This document shows, in pieces, positions 34,222-44,246 of a stretch of 64,000 nucleotides of DNA (positions are counted from its first letter, which is position 1; every line of letters starts with the position of its first letter). Made by a program: the position numbers and the translations under genes. The notes beneath the pieces were generated by a model. That model made no database searches. It was not told the DNA's origin and worked only from the letters and a program-made list of their open reading frames with translations. Origin of the DNA: CAVZCK01 sp963773735 (lineage in GTDB: Bacteria; Pseudomonadota; Alphaproteobacteria; Rhizobiales; Rhodomicrobiaceae); assembly GCA_963773735.1 (NCBI GenBank), contig CAVZCK010000004.1:124001-188000 (forward strand), in the 5' to 3' direction.

Positions 34222-34898
34222 TGCGCCACGCAGACGTTACGGGAAACGAAGGCATGAGTTCTGATTTGAGTTTCATCCACCGCTTCGAGCCGGGCGGAAC
34301 CGGAAACACGCTGTTGCTTCTGCACGGCACAGGCGGCAATGAACATGATTTGATCCCTCTCGGCCAGGCAGTCGCGCCGGGATGGGCTCTACTCTCGCCG
34401 CGCGGCAAGGTGCTGGAGCAGGGGATGCCGCGCTTCTTCCGCCGTCTCGCCGAAGGCGTTTTCGACGAAGCCGATGTGAAAGCACGCGCGGCCGAGCTTG
34501 CGGACTTCGTCGCAGCAGCCGCGGATCATTACGGCTTCGATAGCAGGAGGGTCATCGCGCTCGGCTATTCTAACGGAGCCAATATCGCCAGCGCCGTGAT
34601 GCTGGTGCGGCCCGAAAGCCTCGCCGCCGCGGCGCTGTTGCGGCCCATGGTCACATTCAAGCCTGACATTCGGGCCGACCTCGGCGGCAAATTCGTGCTG
34701 ATCGTAAGCGGGCAGTTCGACCCAATCGCGCCGCCGGGTCACGCTGCCCGGCTGGAGACGATCTTCGACGAGCGCGGCGCGAAGGTAACGCGCCAGACGT
34801 TGCCGGCTTCGCATGGCCTGAGCCAAGCCGACCTGAGCCTCGTCAGCGAATGGCTTGCCGGCATTCAGGGATCGCTCGGCGCCGGTGGGGTGCTATAG
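34221..34898 (+). CDS. Alpha/beta hydrolase (phospholipase/carboxylesterase-like)
   Basis: A 225-residue (or 214 from the ATG at 34254) serine hydrolase of the carboxylesterase 2/MhqD-type. The oxyanion strand LLLLHGTGGNEHDLIPLG, the nucleophile elbow ALGYSNGANIA, the acid region IVSGQFDPIAPPGHA and the catalytic histidine in LPASHGLSQADL are all present. It overlaps the alcohol dehydrogenase stop (TGATG). In Bacillus, MhqD-like enzymes occur with quinone or aldehyde detoxification dehydrogenases, so the pair may handle reactive carbonyl compounds (inference). Confidence 0.87.
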   Translation: MRHADVTGNEGMSSDLSFIHRFEPGGTGNTLLLLHGTGGNEHDLIPLGQAVAPGWALLSPRGKVLEQGMPRFFRRLAEGVFDEADVKARAAELADFVAAAADHYGFDSRRVIALGYSNGANIASAVMLVRPESLAAAALLRPMVTFKPDIRADLGGKFVLIVSGQFDPIAPPGHAARLETIFDERGAKVTRQTLPASHGLSQADLSLVSEWLAGIQGSLGAGGVL

Positions 34899-35093
34899 AC
34901 GACGGAGTTGCTGGCGTGGAAGGTGCGCTGACTCGACATCCTGCGGAGCGTGGCGTCATAGTCAAATTCGCAAGAGCGAAAGATCGGACTCTTTCGCGAT
35001 TGCAATGGTTCGGTTTTTCTAATGATAATACCAATCCGGCTCTTAAGAAGGCGCGGATCTAGGTGGGAATTCAGCACCCAGGAGTTTAGAGAC

Positions 35094-36245
35094 ATGACCA
35101 AACGGACATTCAGCATATTCGGCATTTTGGCGGCTTCCGTGTTGAGCTACGGCACCGCCTCGGCTCAGGACACGATCAAGATCGGCGTCAGCCAGCCGTT
35201 GACCGGCGCCGTCGCCGCTTCCGGCAATTATGTGACGCAGGGCGCAAAGATCGCCGCAGATGAAATCAATGCGTCGGGCGGCGTCCTTGGCAAAAAAATC
35301 GAACTCGTCATAGAGGACAATAAGAGCAATCCCAAAGAGGCGGTCGCCACCGCCGAAAAGCTGATCGTCGGCGACAAGGTGCCGGTGATGATGGGCGCCT
35401 GGAGCTCGACCTATACGCTCGCCGTGATGCCGAAGCTCATGGAATATGGCGTGCCGATGGTCGTCGAGACGTCATCGTCCGGCAAGATCACGACATCCGG
35501 CAATCCCTGGATCTTCCGCATCAGCCCGACCTCGGAAATGGAGGCCAAGGCTTTTGCCAGCAAGGTTGCCTCTTTCGGCATCAAGAAGGCGGATTTCCTG
35601 TCGGTCAACAATGACTGGGGCCTCGGCTCGATGAAGGAATTCTCCGAGATGCTGAAGTCCAAGGGGGTTGCAATCGGTGCGACCGAGACCATGGACGCCA
35701 ACGCGACCGACTTGAGCGCCCAGCTCTCCAAGATCAAGGCGTCCGGCGGCGACACGCTGTTCCTGACGACCGATGTCGGGCAGATCACCCTCGTGCTCAA
35801 GCAGGCGAAGGAATTGCAGCTTCCGCAACGGATCATCACGGCCGGCGGATCGTCAGCGCCCGACCAGCTCATCGAGCAGGCCGGCGCGGCCGCGAACGGC
35901 AGCTACCACATTCTCTTCTTCGCGCCGTGGTTCCCGGAAATCGCGCCGAATGCGGACGTTGCGACCAAATTCGTCGATGAATGGAAGAAGCGCGGCTACA
36001 ATTTCGCCGGTCTGACCGAGGGTTTCCGCGGCTATGACGGCATCATGACCATCGCTGCCGGCATCAAGGGCGCCGGCAAGGCCGACCCGAAAGCCATTCA
36101 GCAGGCGCTCTGGCATGTGAAGGTGAAGGGTGTCAACGGCGATATCTCCTTCATCAAACAGGGGCCGGCAGGCAAGGAAAGCGGCCAGAGCGAACCGAAC
36201 GTCTTTGTGGTGACGATCAAGGACGGAAAAGTCGCCAAAATCTGA
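35094..36245 (+). CDS. livK: Branched-chain amino acid/amide-type ABC transporter substrate-binding protein
   Basis: A 383-residue periplasmic protein. The start at 35094 has GGAG 9 nt upstream; the signal peptide ends at GTASAQ, then the mature chain starts DTIKIGVSQPLTGAVAASGN. The Peripla_BP_6 fold is clear: LVIEDNKSNPKEAVATAEKL, GAWSSTYTLAVMPKLMEYGV, and DFLSVNNDWGLGSMKEF. Homologues bind branched-chain amino acids but equally amides, urea or aromatic acids. It heads a complete five-gene importer locus; a hairpin after its stop probably stabilises its transcript relative to the downstream genes. Confidence 0.93.
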   Translation: MTKRTFSIFGILAASVLSYGTASAQDTIKIGVSQPLTGAVAASGNYVTQGAKIAADEINASGGVLGKKIELVIEDNKSNPKEAVATAEKLIVGDKVPVMMGAWSSTYTLAVMPKLMEYGVPMVVETSSSGKITTSGNPWIFRISPTSEMEAKAFASKVASFGIKKADFLSVNNDWGLGSMKEFSEMLKSKGVAIGATETMDANATDLSAQLSKIKASGGDTLFLTTDVGQITLVLKQAKELQLPQRIITAGGSSAPDQLIEQAGAAANGSYHILFFAPWFPEIAPNADVATKFVDEWKKRGYNFAGLTEGFRGYDGIMTIAAGIKGAGKADPKAIQQALWHVKVKGVNGDISFIKQGPAGKESGQSEPNVFVVTIKDGKVAKI

Positions 36246-36260
36246 TCGGCTGACGACCAT

Positions 36261-36288
36261 GGCGGAGACGCCTCTGCGTGTCTCCGCC
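36261..36288 (+). promoter_or_regulatory. Intra-operon hairpin after the binding-protein gene
   Basis: GGCGGAGAC (36261-36269) pairs with GTCTCCGCC (36280-36288), 15 bp after the livK stop. There is no T-tract. Such structures commonly protect the mRNA of the abundant binding protein from 3' decay. Confidence 0.6.
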
Positions 36289-36329
36289 ACCCGCCCGCGC
36301 TCATCGACGAAGGAGCTCGATAGCAGCCG

Positions 36330-37202
36330 ATGGACCAGCTTGCCCAGCACGTCGTCAATGCCTTGTTCCTTGGCGGCACCTACGCCTTGCTCGGCATCGG
36401 GCTGACGATGATCTTCGGTATCATGCGTGTGGTGAACTTCACGCATGGCGAGCTTTACGCCTTCGGCGCCTATATGATGTACGCCTTCGTCATGCTGCTG
36501 GGCCTCAACTTCTTTGTGGCGATCCCGGTGGCCATCGTGCTCGGCGTCATTTTGGGCGCGCTCATCGAACTGACGCTGCTGCGCCCGCTGCGCGGGGCCG
36601 ACATCGACACGACGATGCTGGTGATGATCGGCGCCTGGATCATGCTCCAGAATGGGGAGCAGTTCGTCTGGAGCGGGATCGCAAAGTCGGTCGAAACGCC
36701 CTTTCCCTATGACCCGCTCGTCATTGGCCCGGTCTCGATCGGATGGGACCGGGTCTTCGTCTTCTTCTCCGCTCTGGCTCTGATCGCGGGGACTTACCTG
36801 CTCATCAACCGCACGCGTCTCGGCGTGGCCATGCGCGCGACCTTTCAGGACCCGGAGACAGCGGCGCTGATGGGCATACGCGTCGATTGGATCTACACCA
36901 TCACTTTCGCGCTCGGCTCCGGCCTTGCCGCCGCAGCCGGCGCGCTGCTCGGCCCGATCTTCGTCGTCACGCCGACCATGGGCAATCTGGCAGCGCTCAA
37001 AGCGTTCGCCATCGTCATCCTCGGCGGGCTCGGCAATCTCGTGGGCGCAACGATCGGCGGCTTCGTGCTGGCCTTCGTCGAGGAACTTGGCGCCGGCTAT
37101 ATCTCCTCGGGCTATCGCGATGCCATGGGCTTCCTGATGATCATCCTGATCCTGCTCTTGCGGCCGCAGGGTCTATTCGCGCAGAAGGAGCGGATCGGGT
37201 GA
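36330..37202 (+). CDS. livH: Branched-chain-type ABC transporter permease, LivH family
   Basis: A 290-residue inner-membrane permease with about eight helices. N-terminal NALFLGGTYALLGIGLTMIF, the family motif MRVVNFTHGELYAFGAYMMY and the cytoplasmic coupling region MRATFQDPETAALMGIRVD are present, as is GGLGNLVGATIGGFVLAF. It overlaps livM by 4 bp (GTGA). Forms the translocation channel with LivM. Confidence 0.93.
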   Translation: MDQLAQHVVNALFLGGTYALLGIGLTMIFGIMRVVNFTHGELYAFGAYMMYAFVMLLGLNFFVAIPVAIVLGVILGALIELTLLRPLRGADIDTTMLVMIGAWIMLQNGEQFVWSGIAKSVETPFPYDPLVIGPVSIGWDRVFVFFSALALIAGTYLLINRTRLGVAMRATFQDPETAALMGIRVDWIYTITFALGSGLAAAAGALLGPIFVVTPTMGNLAALKAFAIVILGGLGNLVGATIGGFVLAFVEELGAGYISSGYRDAMGFLMIILILLLRPQGLFAQKERIG

Positions 37203-38245
37203 AGCGCGTGCCGGCCGCCCTGCTGGTCCTTGTCCTGGCCTCGGTGCCCCTGTGGCTCGACAATCAATATTATCTCCATATTCTGATCACGACCGGCATC
37301 TTCATCATCGCCGCGATGAGCCTCAATCTGCTGCTCGGCTATACCGGCCAGCTCAGCCTCGGCCACGTCGCCTTTTTCGGCATCGGCGCCTATACCAGCG
37401 CGCTCATCTCGCTCGGCTTCGATCTGCATCTGACTGACGACTACACCTATGTGTTCGCGCCCAAGCCGGTGTGGTTCGCGGCGCTTTGCGGCGTCTTTGC
37501 CGCCGGTCTCTGCGGCTGGCTGATAGGCAAGGTCGCCTTCAGGGTGCGTGGCGCCTATTTCGTCATCGTCACCATCAGCTTTGCCGAAGTCGTCCGACTT
37601 GTCTCGCTGAACTGGGTCGATCTGACAGAGGGCCCGATGGCGCTGAACAGCATTCCGCCGTTCTCGATCACGATCCCCGGCTTTGTCGATTTCACCTTCT
37701 GGAGCAAGCTGTCGAACTATTACCTCGTGCTTGCGGTCGCCGTGATCTCGTTCATTCTCGTCCGCCGCATCGTGCAGTCGCGCGCCGGGCGGGCCATGAT
37801 CGCGCTGCGCGAGAATGAGGCGCTCGCCATGTCGGTCGGCATCGACGTCACGAAATATCTGGTGCTGGCGACGGTGATTTCGGCGGCGATGGCCGGCGCG
37901 GCGGGCGTTCTCTACGCCCATTACATCCGCATCATCGATCCGGACATCTTCCTGTTCATCTACACGGTAACGATGGTCATCATGGTCGTGACCGGCGGCA
38001 AGGGCACGCTCGCCGGCCCGGTCGTCGGCGGCTTCATCTTCGGCATTTTGCCCGAGGCGCTCCGGGATTACGCAGCGCCCGAGATCCAATGGATCATCTA
38101 CGGCGCCCTGATGATTCTCGTCGTCTACTGGCTGCCACAGGGCATCGTGCCCGCCGTCGAAAGTGCCTTGCAGCGCATTCGAGCCGGAAGCCAGGAAGCT
38201 CTAGACGCGCATGAGGCCGAGCCAAAACGGGAATCTCGCGCATGA
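37199..38245 (+). CDS. livM: Branched-chain-type ABC transporter permease, LivM family
   Basis: A 348-residue permease starting at the GTG at 37199 that overlaps the LivH stop. Signature segments: AMSLNLLLGYTGQLSLGHVA, FFGIGAYTSALI, VRGAYFVIVTISFAEVVRL, MIALRENEALAMSVGIDV and GGKGTLAGPVVGGFIFG. The frame is open far upstream, but that part antisenses nothing useful and overlaps livH; the overlap start is the natural one. Ends with a 4-bp overlap with livG. Confidence 0.93.
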   Translation: MKRVPAALLVLVLASVPLWLDNQYYLHILITTGIFIIAAMSLNLLLGYTGQLSLGHVAFFGIGAYTSALISLGFDLHLTDDYTYVFAPKPVWFAALCGVFAAGLCGWLIGKVAFRVRGAYFVIVTISFAEVVRLVSLNWVDLTEGPMALNSIPPFSITIPGFVDFTFWSKLSNYYLVLAVAVISFILVRRIVQSRAGRAMIALRENEALAMSVGIDVTKYLVLATVISAAMAGAAGVLYAHYIRIIDPDIFLFIYTVTMVIMVVTGGKGTLAGPVVGGFIFGILPEALRDYAAPEIQWIIYGALMILVVYWLPQGIVPAVESALQRIRAGSQEALDAHEAEPKRESRA

Positions 38246-39045
38246 CCGGGGCCCAATCCGCCCATGATGCCGCAACACTCAGCGTGCGCAATCTGGAGGT
38301 TCGCTTCGGCGGCTTGCAGGCCGTCGGCGACTTGAGCTTCGACGTGCATCCGGGCGAAGTCCTTAGCCTCATCGGCCCCAACGGCGCGGGCAAGACCACG
38401 GCCTTCAATGCAATCACCGGCTATCTCGTGCCGACTGCCGGCGCGGTCACCTATGGCGGCGCGTCCCTTCATGCGCTCAAGCCCTATCAGATCGCCGATC
38501 TCGGCGTCGTGCGCACCTTCCAGAAGACCAGCGTTTTCGGCGGCCTCAGCGTTCTCGACAATGTGCTGACCGCGCTCCATCGCCGGGCGAAGCAATCGAT
38601 CCTGGCGACCTTGCTCGGCCTGCCCTCAGTCGCGGCGGAAGAGCTGGCGCTGCGCGAAAAGGCCCGCGAGATCATCGCGTTTCTTGGCCTCGGCGGCCGG
38701 ATCGGCGATCTAGGATCGGCGCTGCCTTATGGCGACCAGCGGCTCCTGGAAGTCGCGATCGCCCTTGCCGCCGAGCCGAAACTTCTCCTGCTCGATGAGC
38801 CGGTATCCGGCATGAACCCGGCCGAGACGGCGAATTTCGTGCGCATCCTCGGGCGCATTCGGGATCTCGGCATCACGGTCCTGCTGGTCGAGCACGATAT
38901 GCGCATGGTTATGGGCGTGTCGGACCGCATCGTCGTGCTCAATCAAGGCCAGCTTATCGCCGAAGGGCCGCCGGCGAAGATTCAGCGCAACCCGGAGGTG
39001 ATCCGGGCCTATCTGGGATCGGGCTACAAAGGTGCTGACGGTTAG
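38242..39045 (+). CDS. livG: ABC transporter ATP-binding protein, LivG family
   Basis: A 267-residue ATPase. Walker A GPNGAGKTT, Q-loop VVRTFQKTSVFGGLSVLDNV, a divergent signature (LPYGDQRLLEVAIALA, with Y-G-D-Q for the usual S-G-G-Q as in many LivG proteins), Walker B LLLLDEPVSGMNP and the switch histidine in VLLVEHDMRMVM. Overlaps both neighbours, confirming a single operon. Confidence 0.94.
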   Translation: MTGAQSAHDAATLSVRNLEVRFGGLQAVGDLSFDVHPGEVLSLIGPNGAGKTTAFNAITGYLVPTAGAVTYGGASLHALKPYQIADLGVVRTFQKTSVFGGLSVLDNVLTALHRRAKQSILATLLGLPSVAAEELALREKAREIIAFLGLGGRIGDLGSALPYGDQRLLEVAIALAAEPKLLLLDEPVSGMNPAETANFVRILGRIRDLGITVLLVEHDMRMVMGVSDRIVVLNQGQLIAEGPPAKIQRNPEVIRAYLGSGYKGADG

Positions 39046-39736
39046 CAATCTGCATTTGCGCTACGGCAAGGTGAGCGCGCTGCGCGGCGTCTCGCTCGAC
39101 GTCAAGGAGGGCGAGTTGGTCGCACTGATCGGCGCGAACGGAGCGGGCAAGACCACGCTGCTGAAGGCCATCTCCGGCATCGTCAAGGCGTTTGCTGGTC
39201 AGATCCGTTTCCGTGACGCCGAGATCACCCAGCGCTCGCCTCGCGCAATCCTTGCGGCAGGCATCGCGCATTGCCCCGAAGGACGCCGCATCTTTCCGCA
39301 TCTGACAGTGCGCGAAAATCTGGAGCTCGGCGCCTATCTGCGTGACGATCCCGACGCGGTGGCCGAGGATATGGACCGGCTGCTGGAGCGGTTTCCGATC
39401 CTTGCCGAGCGCCGTGCGCAGATCGCCGGAACGCTGTCGGGCGGCGAGCAGCAAATGCTGGCGATCAGCCGGGCGCTGATGTCGCGTCCGAAGCTTATTC
39501 TGTTCGACGAGCCCTCGCTCGGCCTTGCGCCCAAGATTGTCGAGCAGATTTTCGAGATCGTTGCCGATGTGCGGACCAGCGGCGTCACGGTGGTGATGGT
39601 CGAGCAGAACGCCTATGCCGCGCTCGAACTTTGCGACCGCGCCTATGTGCTTGAGACGGGGACCGTTGCCCTCCACGGAACGGGGCGGGCGCTGCTGGAT
39701 GATCCGAAGGTCCGCGCGTCCTATCTGGGCGGCTGA
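39032..39736 (+). CDS. livF: ABC transporter ATP-binding protein, LivF family
   Basis: A 234-residue ATPase starting at a GTG that overlaps livG by 14 bp. Walker A GANGAGKTT, LivF-specific AHCPEGRRIFPHLTVRENLE, signature LSGGEQQMLAISRALM, Walker B LILFDEPSLGLAP and VVMVEQNAYAALEL. Last gene of the importer operon; its end overlaps the end of the convergent molybdenum-hydroxylase operon by about 16 bp. Confidence 0.94.
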   Translation: MLTVSNLHLRYGKVSALRGVSLDVKEGELVALIGANGAGKTTLLKAISGIVKAFAGQIRFRDAEITQRSPRAILAAGIAHCPEGRRIFPHLTVRENLELGAYLRDDPDAVAEDMDRLLERFPILAERRAQIAGTLSGGEQQMLAISRALMSRPKLILFDEPSLGLAPKIVEQIFEIVADVRTSGVTVVMVEQNAYAALELCDRAYVLETGTVALHGTGRALLDDPKVRASYLGG

Positions 39737-40966
39737 GCGACGCCGAACAGCCTGCGGAAGAATGCGGCGGTCTGCGCCGCCAGGACCGACCAGAGCAAAG
39801 CGAGGATATTGACGCCGTCCGTGCTGCGGCGCGGCGGTTTGGCCGAACTCGCCGGAAAGCCGGGCGTCGATATTCTGCGCGAAGGCCGCGCCGAGCCGCT
39901 GCACGACATCGCGCACGAGTTCGGCGCGCCCGAATTGCGCCAGCATTCCCGAAAGCTTGTAGCTGATGGCGACGTCGACCCGTGTCGCCGCGCCTGCGTC
40001 CGCCGGGCTGAGGCTGTAGACGATGCGGCCCTGCGCGGCGGAGGCGCTTTTCCTGTCGCGGCCAGAGCCCTCGATTTCGACGCGCCGCTTGGCGGCGTCT
40101 TTCCGAACCGTCGCCTCGCCGGCGAAGGACGGCCGCATCGGGCCGACCCTGACCGACATCCGGCCGGTGACGTGCTCATCGGTGGCGCTTTCGTCCAGCT
40201 CGGCGCCCGGCATGGCGTCCGCGACCGCGCGCAGATCCGACATCAGCGCCCAGACCTCTTCCGGCGGATGGGGTAGAACGAAGTGCTGCGGGATTTCGGT
40301 GAAGCCGTCCCGGTCCGACATCTTTCCGACGACAATTTCGATCGGCGCGCCCGCCGATGGCCGTTGCTCAGACGGCTGAGCGGGCCGGAGCTGTGGTCTC
40401 GCCGGGGTCTGTGCCGCGCGCAACTTGTGCGGTGCAGCCGTCGGTGCGCCGGGACTAGGTGCAGGGCCGAGATGACCGTTCGCCGGGACCGTAGGGGCTA
40501 GCTCGACGCCGTCCGCCATCACCGACTGAATGGCGCGCACGATCCCCATATAGCCGGTGCAGCGGCAGAGATTTCCGCTCATTTCGCGGCGGATGTCGTT
40601 TTCGCCGAGGCCGGTTTTGCGCAGCAGCAGGTCGCGCGCGGTGATCAGCATTCCGGGCGTGCAATAGCCGCATTGCAGCGCGTGCTCGCGCGAAAATGCT
40701 TCGCGCAGGCGCGCCATCAGCGGGTCGTCATCGAAGCTTTCGATGGTGTCGATCTGCGCACCGTCGCAAGTGACCGCAAAGGTGATGCACGAGCGGACGA
40801 TCGCGCCGTTCACGACCACGGTGCAGGCCCCGCAGATGCCGTGCTCGCAGCCGATATGGGTGCCGGTCAGATCGAGATGCTCACGGAGGAAATCGGCAAG
40901 GTGCGTGCGCGGCAATGCCTCGGCCTCGACCGCTCGTCCGTTCACGGTGAGCGCGATCCGCGTCAT
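39721..40966 (-). CDS. CoxS-type [2Fe-2S] subunit fused to a CoxG (SRPBCC) domain (frameshifted)
   Basis: About 414 residues. Residues 1-160 are the iron-sulfur subunit of a xanthine-dehydrogenase/CODH-type molybdenum hydroxylase: plant-type cluster CEHGICGACTVVVNG and second cluster HALQCGYCTPGMLI plus GNLCRCTGYMGI. A Pro/Ala linker leads to a CoxG-like SRPBCC domain (about 215-360: HFVLPHPPEEVWALMSDLRA; MSVRVGPMRPSFAGEATV). After a shift near 39830 a C-terminal hydrophobic anchor (NILALLWSVLAAQTAAFFRR) ends the protein. CoxG proteins tether CO dehydrogenase to the membrane. Its ATG overlaps the stop of the FAD subunit. Confidence 0.85.
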
Positions 40967-41774
40967 GCCGCGAATGCCTCCCGCACCGCGCGCAGAAGCG
41001 CCGCCGCGTGGATCTGCATCTCATAGGCGTCAGCCGCATATCCCGCCTCGCGCAAGAAGGTCCGCCATCGTCTCGTGATCGGCGCGGGGATCGATCTCCG
41101 CGCCGTCCATTATGACCGGTCGCCCTCCGACCGCGCCCGCGACGAGACGCTGCCATCCGCGCGCCGGGTCCGAGACATAAACCCCAATTGCGTCGGCAAA
41201 CTCGCCTTCCTTGCGGCAGATCTTGGCATAACCGCAGCGCGTCTTGGCCGACAGCTTCGGCAAATGAATGCCGGTGATCATCTCGCCGGTCGCGAGGTCG
41301 CAATCGAGCGCACCACGAACGAAGGCGTCAATCGTAACCTCGCGATGGCCGCCCGGCCCGGCAATGTGGACCGTCCCGCCCAATGCCATGAAGCAGGCGA
41401 GCCAGTCGGCGGAGGGATCGGCATGAGCGATGCTGCCGCCCAGAGTTCCGCGATTGCGGACAGCGCGATAGGCGATGCCGCGCGCGACTCTGGGCAGCAA
41501 GCCCCTCGGTAAAATCGGGCAAGCGGCCGTCCTCGACCGCTGCATGCGTGATGCAGGCACCGAGCGTGACGGCGTCGCCGCCGGTTTCGGCCTGCACCAG
41601 TTCGGGGATTTGGGTGATGTCGATGATCAGATCGGGCTGAGCGAGGCGCAGATTGAGCATCGGGCCGAGCGTCTGCCCGCCGGCAAGAAGCTTGGCGTTT
41701 TCCGTCTGCGCAAGAAGCGCAACGGCGTCGCCAACCGTCCGTGGACGCTCATATTCGAAAGCGGCGGGTTTCAT
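40963..41774 (-). CDS. CoxM-type FAD-binding subunit of molybdenum hydroxylase (two frameshifts)
   Basis: About 270 residues in three frames. The N-terminus (FEYERPRTVGDAVALL; KLLAGGQTLGPMLNLRLAQP) carries the first FAD loop. After an extra base in the CCCC run at 41502-41505 comes the second FAD loop VRNRGTLGGSIAHADPSADW and YAKICRKEGEFADAIGVYVS. A further extra base near 41055 hides the true end ADLLREAGYAADAYEMQIHA, then LRAVREAFAA with its stop at 40963. Both ends overlap neighbours by 4 bp (ATGA). The subunit moves electrons from the 2Fe-2S protein to the acceptor. Confidence 0.87.
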
Positions 41775-44144
41775 GAGGCGAACGCCGACTGTCGCGATTG
41801 GGCCGCGCCGGATTTCCCGGCGGCCGCGATGGCGTCGACGATCCGGCGCGGCGTGACCGGGCTGACGCCAAGCTCGGCGCCGAGCGGGCGCAGCGCATCG
41901 TTGATGGCATTCGTGATCGCGGCCGGCGGGGCGATGGCGCCGCCCTCGCCGATGCCCTTGACGCCGAAACGCGTATAGGGCGAGGGCGTCTCCATATGCT
42001 CGATCTCGATCGCAGGCACCTCGCCGGGGCCCGGCAGCATATAGTCGGCAAGTGTCGAGGCGAGTGGCTGGGCATCGCGTGTCGAAGGGCATTTCTTCAT
42101 AAAGCGCCGTGCCAATGCCTTGCGCCGCGCCGCCATAAATCTGGCCGTCGACGATCATCGGATTCACGAGGACACCGCCATCCTCGACGACGACGTAGTT
42201 TAGGATTTCGACCTCTCCCGTGTACGGATCGACGGCGAGAAGCGCGGCATGAGTGGCATAGCTGAAGGTGCCGCTGTCGCGAACCGGCTTATAGCCCGAG
42301 GTGACCTCAAGCCCGGCCGGATCGACATCCGGCGGCAGATCCTGCGGGCGGCGATACCAGACGCGGGCGACCTCACGGATACCGATGCTGCCGGCCGGTC
42401 CGCGAAGCTCGCCGGCCTCCAGCCGGACCTCGTCCACATCGCATTGCAGCAGCTTCGCCGCGATCTTCCGCAAGCGCAGCGCAAGCTGATCGCAAGCCTC
42501 CGCAACGGCGCCGCCGGCCATCACCATGCAGCGCGAGCCCCAGGTCCCGGTCGAGTAGGGCGTCAGCGCGGTGTCGCCATGCACCACCTTGATCCGGTCG
42601 TGCGGCAAGCCGAGGATGTCATGCGCGACCTGCGACAGCGTCGTCTCCAGGCCCTGGCCATGCGAGTGCACGCCGACGCGGATTTCAAGGCCGCCATCCG
42701 GCGTAAACCGCACATAAGCCTGCTCATGGCCGGGCACCATCGGGATGCCCCATCCGGCGTAGACGCGAGGTTCCGTGCGCGGCCTGCTCGGCATACATGG
42801 CAAAGCCGACGCCGATCAGCCGGCCGTCCGGCTCGCCGCGCTTCTGCCTCTCGCGCAGTTCGGCAAGCCCGATCCGCTCGATCGCCCGGCGCAAGGATTC
42901 CGGATAATCGCCGCTGTCGAAATGCTTCTTGGTGATGTTGTCGAACGGCATCTGCTCGGGCCGGACGAGATTGCGGAATCGAACGTCGGTCGGCTCCATG
43001 CCGAGTTCGCGCGCCACGCGCGTCGATCATCAGCTCCATCGCGAAGCAGACGCCCGTCCGCGCCACGCCGCGATAGGGCAGGATCGGCGGCTTGTTGGTG
43101 GCAACGGAATAGGTGCGGCAGCGATAGGCCGGAAAATCGTAGACGCCGGGCAGGATGCTCGCAATCTGCGCCGCTTCGAGGCAGGCCGAAAACGGATAGG
43201 ACGAATAGGCGCCGGAATCGACGCTCGCCTCCGCGTCGATGGCGAGCAGCCGGCCGTCGGCATCGGCATAGGCCGTGATCTGATAATGGTGCTCGCGGCA
43301 ATTTGCCGAGGCGGTGAGATTTTCGCGCCGGTCCTCCAGCCAGCGCAACGGAAAACCCAGCTTGCGCGTCGCCCAGGCGAGGCAGACCTCTTCTGGCAGC
43401 AGGATGCCCTTATAGCCGAAACCGCCGCCGACATCGGGAGCGATGACGCGAATGCGGCCCTCATCGAGGCCGAGGCATTCGCTAAGGCCGGAGCGCACGA
43501 TATGTGGCATCTGTGTGGAGGTATGGATGACGAGCTGTTCCGAGACGCGCGTTCCAGTCGGCGACGCTGCCTCGCCCCTCGATCGGGCTCATACACTGCC
43601 GGGCGGTGCGGAATTGCCGGGTCACCTTGACGGAGGCGCGCGCGGCGATCGACTCAATATCGTCGTCGACAAAGGTTTCGAGAAAGAGATTGTCGCCCCA
43701 GGGCTCATGCACCAGCGCCGAGCCGGGTTTGCGCGCCGCGAGCATGTCCGAGACCGCCGGCAGCGGCTCGATTTCGGCGTCAAGCCGCGCAGCAAGATCT
43801 TCCGCCTCGGCGCGCGTCGGCGCGACGCACATGGCGAGAAGCTCGCCGACATGGCGGACCTTGCCGCGCGCAAGCGGAAATTGCTCGGAGACTTTGAAGC
43901 CCGTCAGCCCGGACACGGCTCGGATCGGCGCCACGCCCTGAAGGTCCGCCGCGATGAACACGCGGTCCCTGATTTCAGCGGGTATGGATAAGTTCCGGAT
44001 GATCCCATGCGCGACCGGGCTCCGGAAAAAGGCCACATCCTGCATCCCCGGAAGCTTGATGTCGCCGACATATTCGCCGCGCCCGCGCAGAAAGCGGTCG
44101 TCCTCTTTCCGCCTCAGCCGTGCGCCCACGCCTTCGCCGGACAT
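41771..44144 (-). CDS. Molybdopterin-binding subunit, CoxL/aldehyde oxidase family (about four frameshifts)
   Basis: About 790 residues of the large subunit, read through breaks near 43508, 43025, 42740 and 42078. Recognisable parts in order: VGARLRRKEDDRFLRGRGEY, VRHVGELLAMCVAPTRAEAE, VIAPDVGGGFGYKG, LPYRGVARTGVCFAMELMID, RVGVHSHGQGLETTLSQVAH, TGTWGSRCMVMAGGAV, VEDGGVLVNPMIVDGQIYGG, GAAQGIGTALYEE, TRFGVKGIGEGGAIAPPAAI. The active-site loop is PYRGVAR, close to the AYRGAGR of form-II type enzymes, not the AYxCSFR of genuine CO dehydrogenase, so a small-molecule hydroxylase is expected, perhaps acting on an N-heterocycle or aldehyde. The substrate is unknown. Confidence 0.87.
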
Positions 44145-44246
44145 GCGTTCATCAGCCTCCTTTTTTGCGCGAAACTCTAAACTAGCGCTCGGCGCACTGT
44201 CTATGGTGCTGTGTTCCTAATGATGGGATAAGTTCGGCCGCCGGCC

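Noticed and set aside
38954..39720. Continuation of the CoxS/CoxG frame across livF
   Set aside because: It follows a frame shift near 39830 and runs antisense to livF; the hydrophobic anchor and stop lie in the correct frame at 39721.
41771..44144. Genuine aerobic CO dehydrogenase
   Set aside because: The catalytic AYxCSFR motif is absent (PYRGVAR instead).
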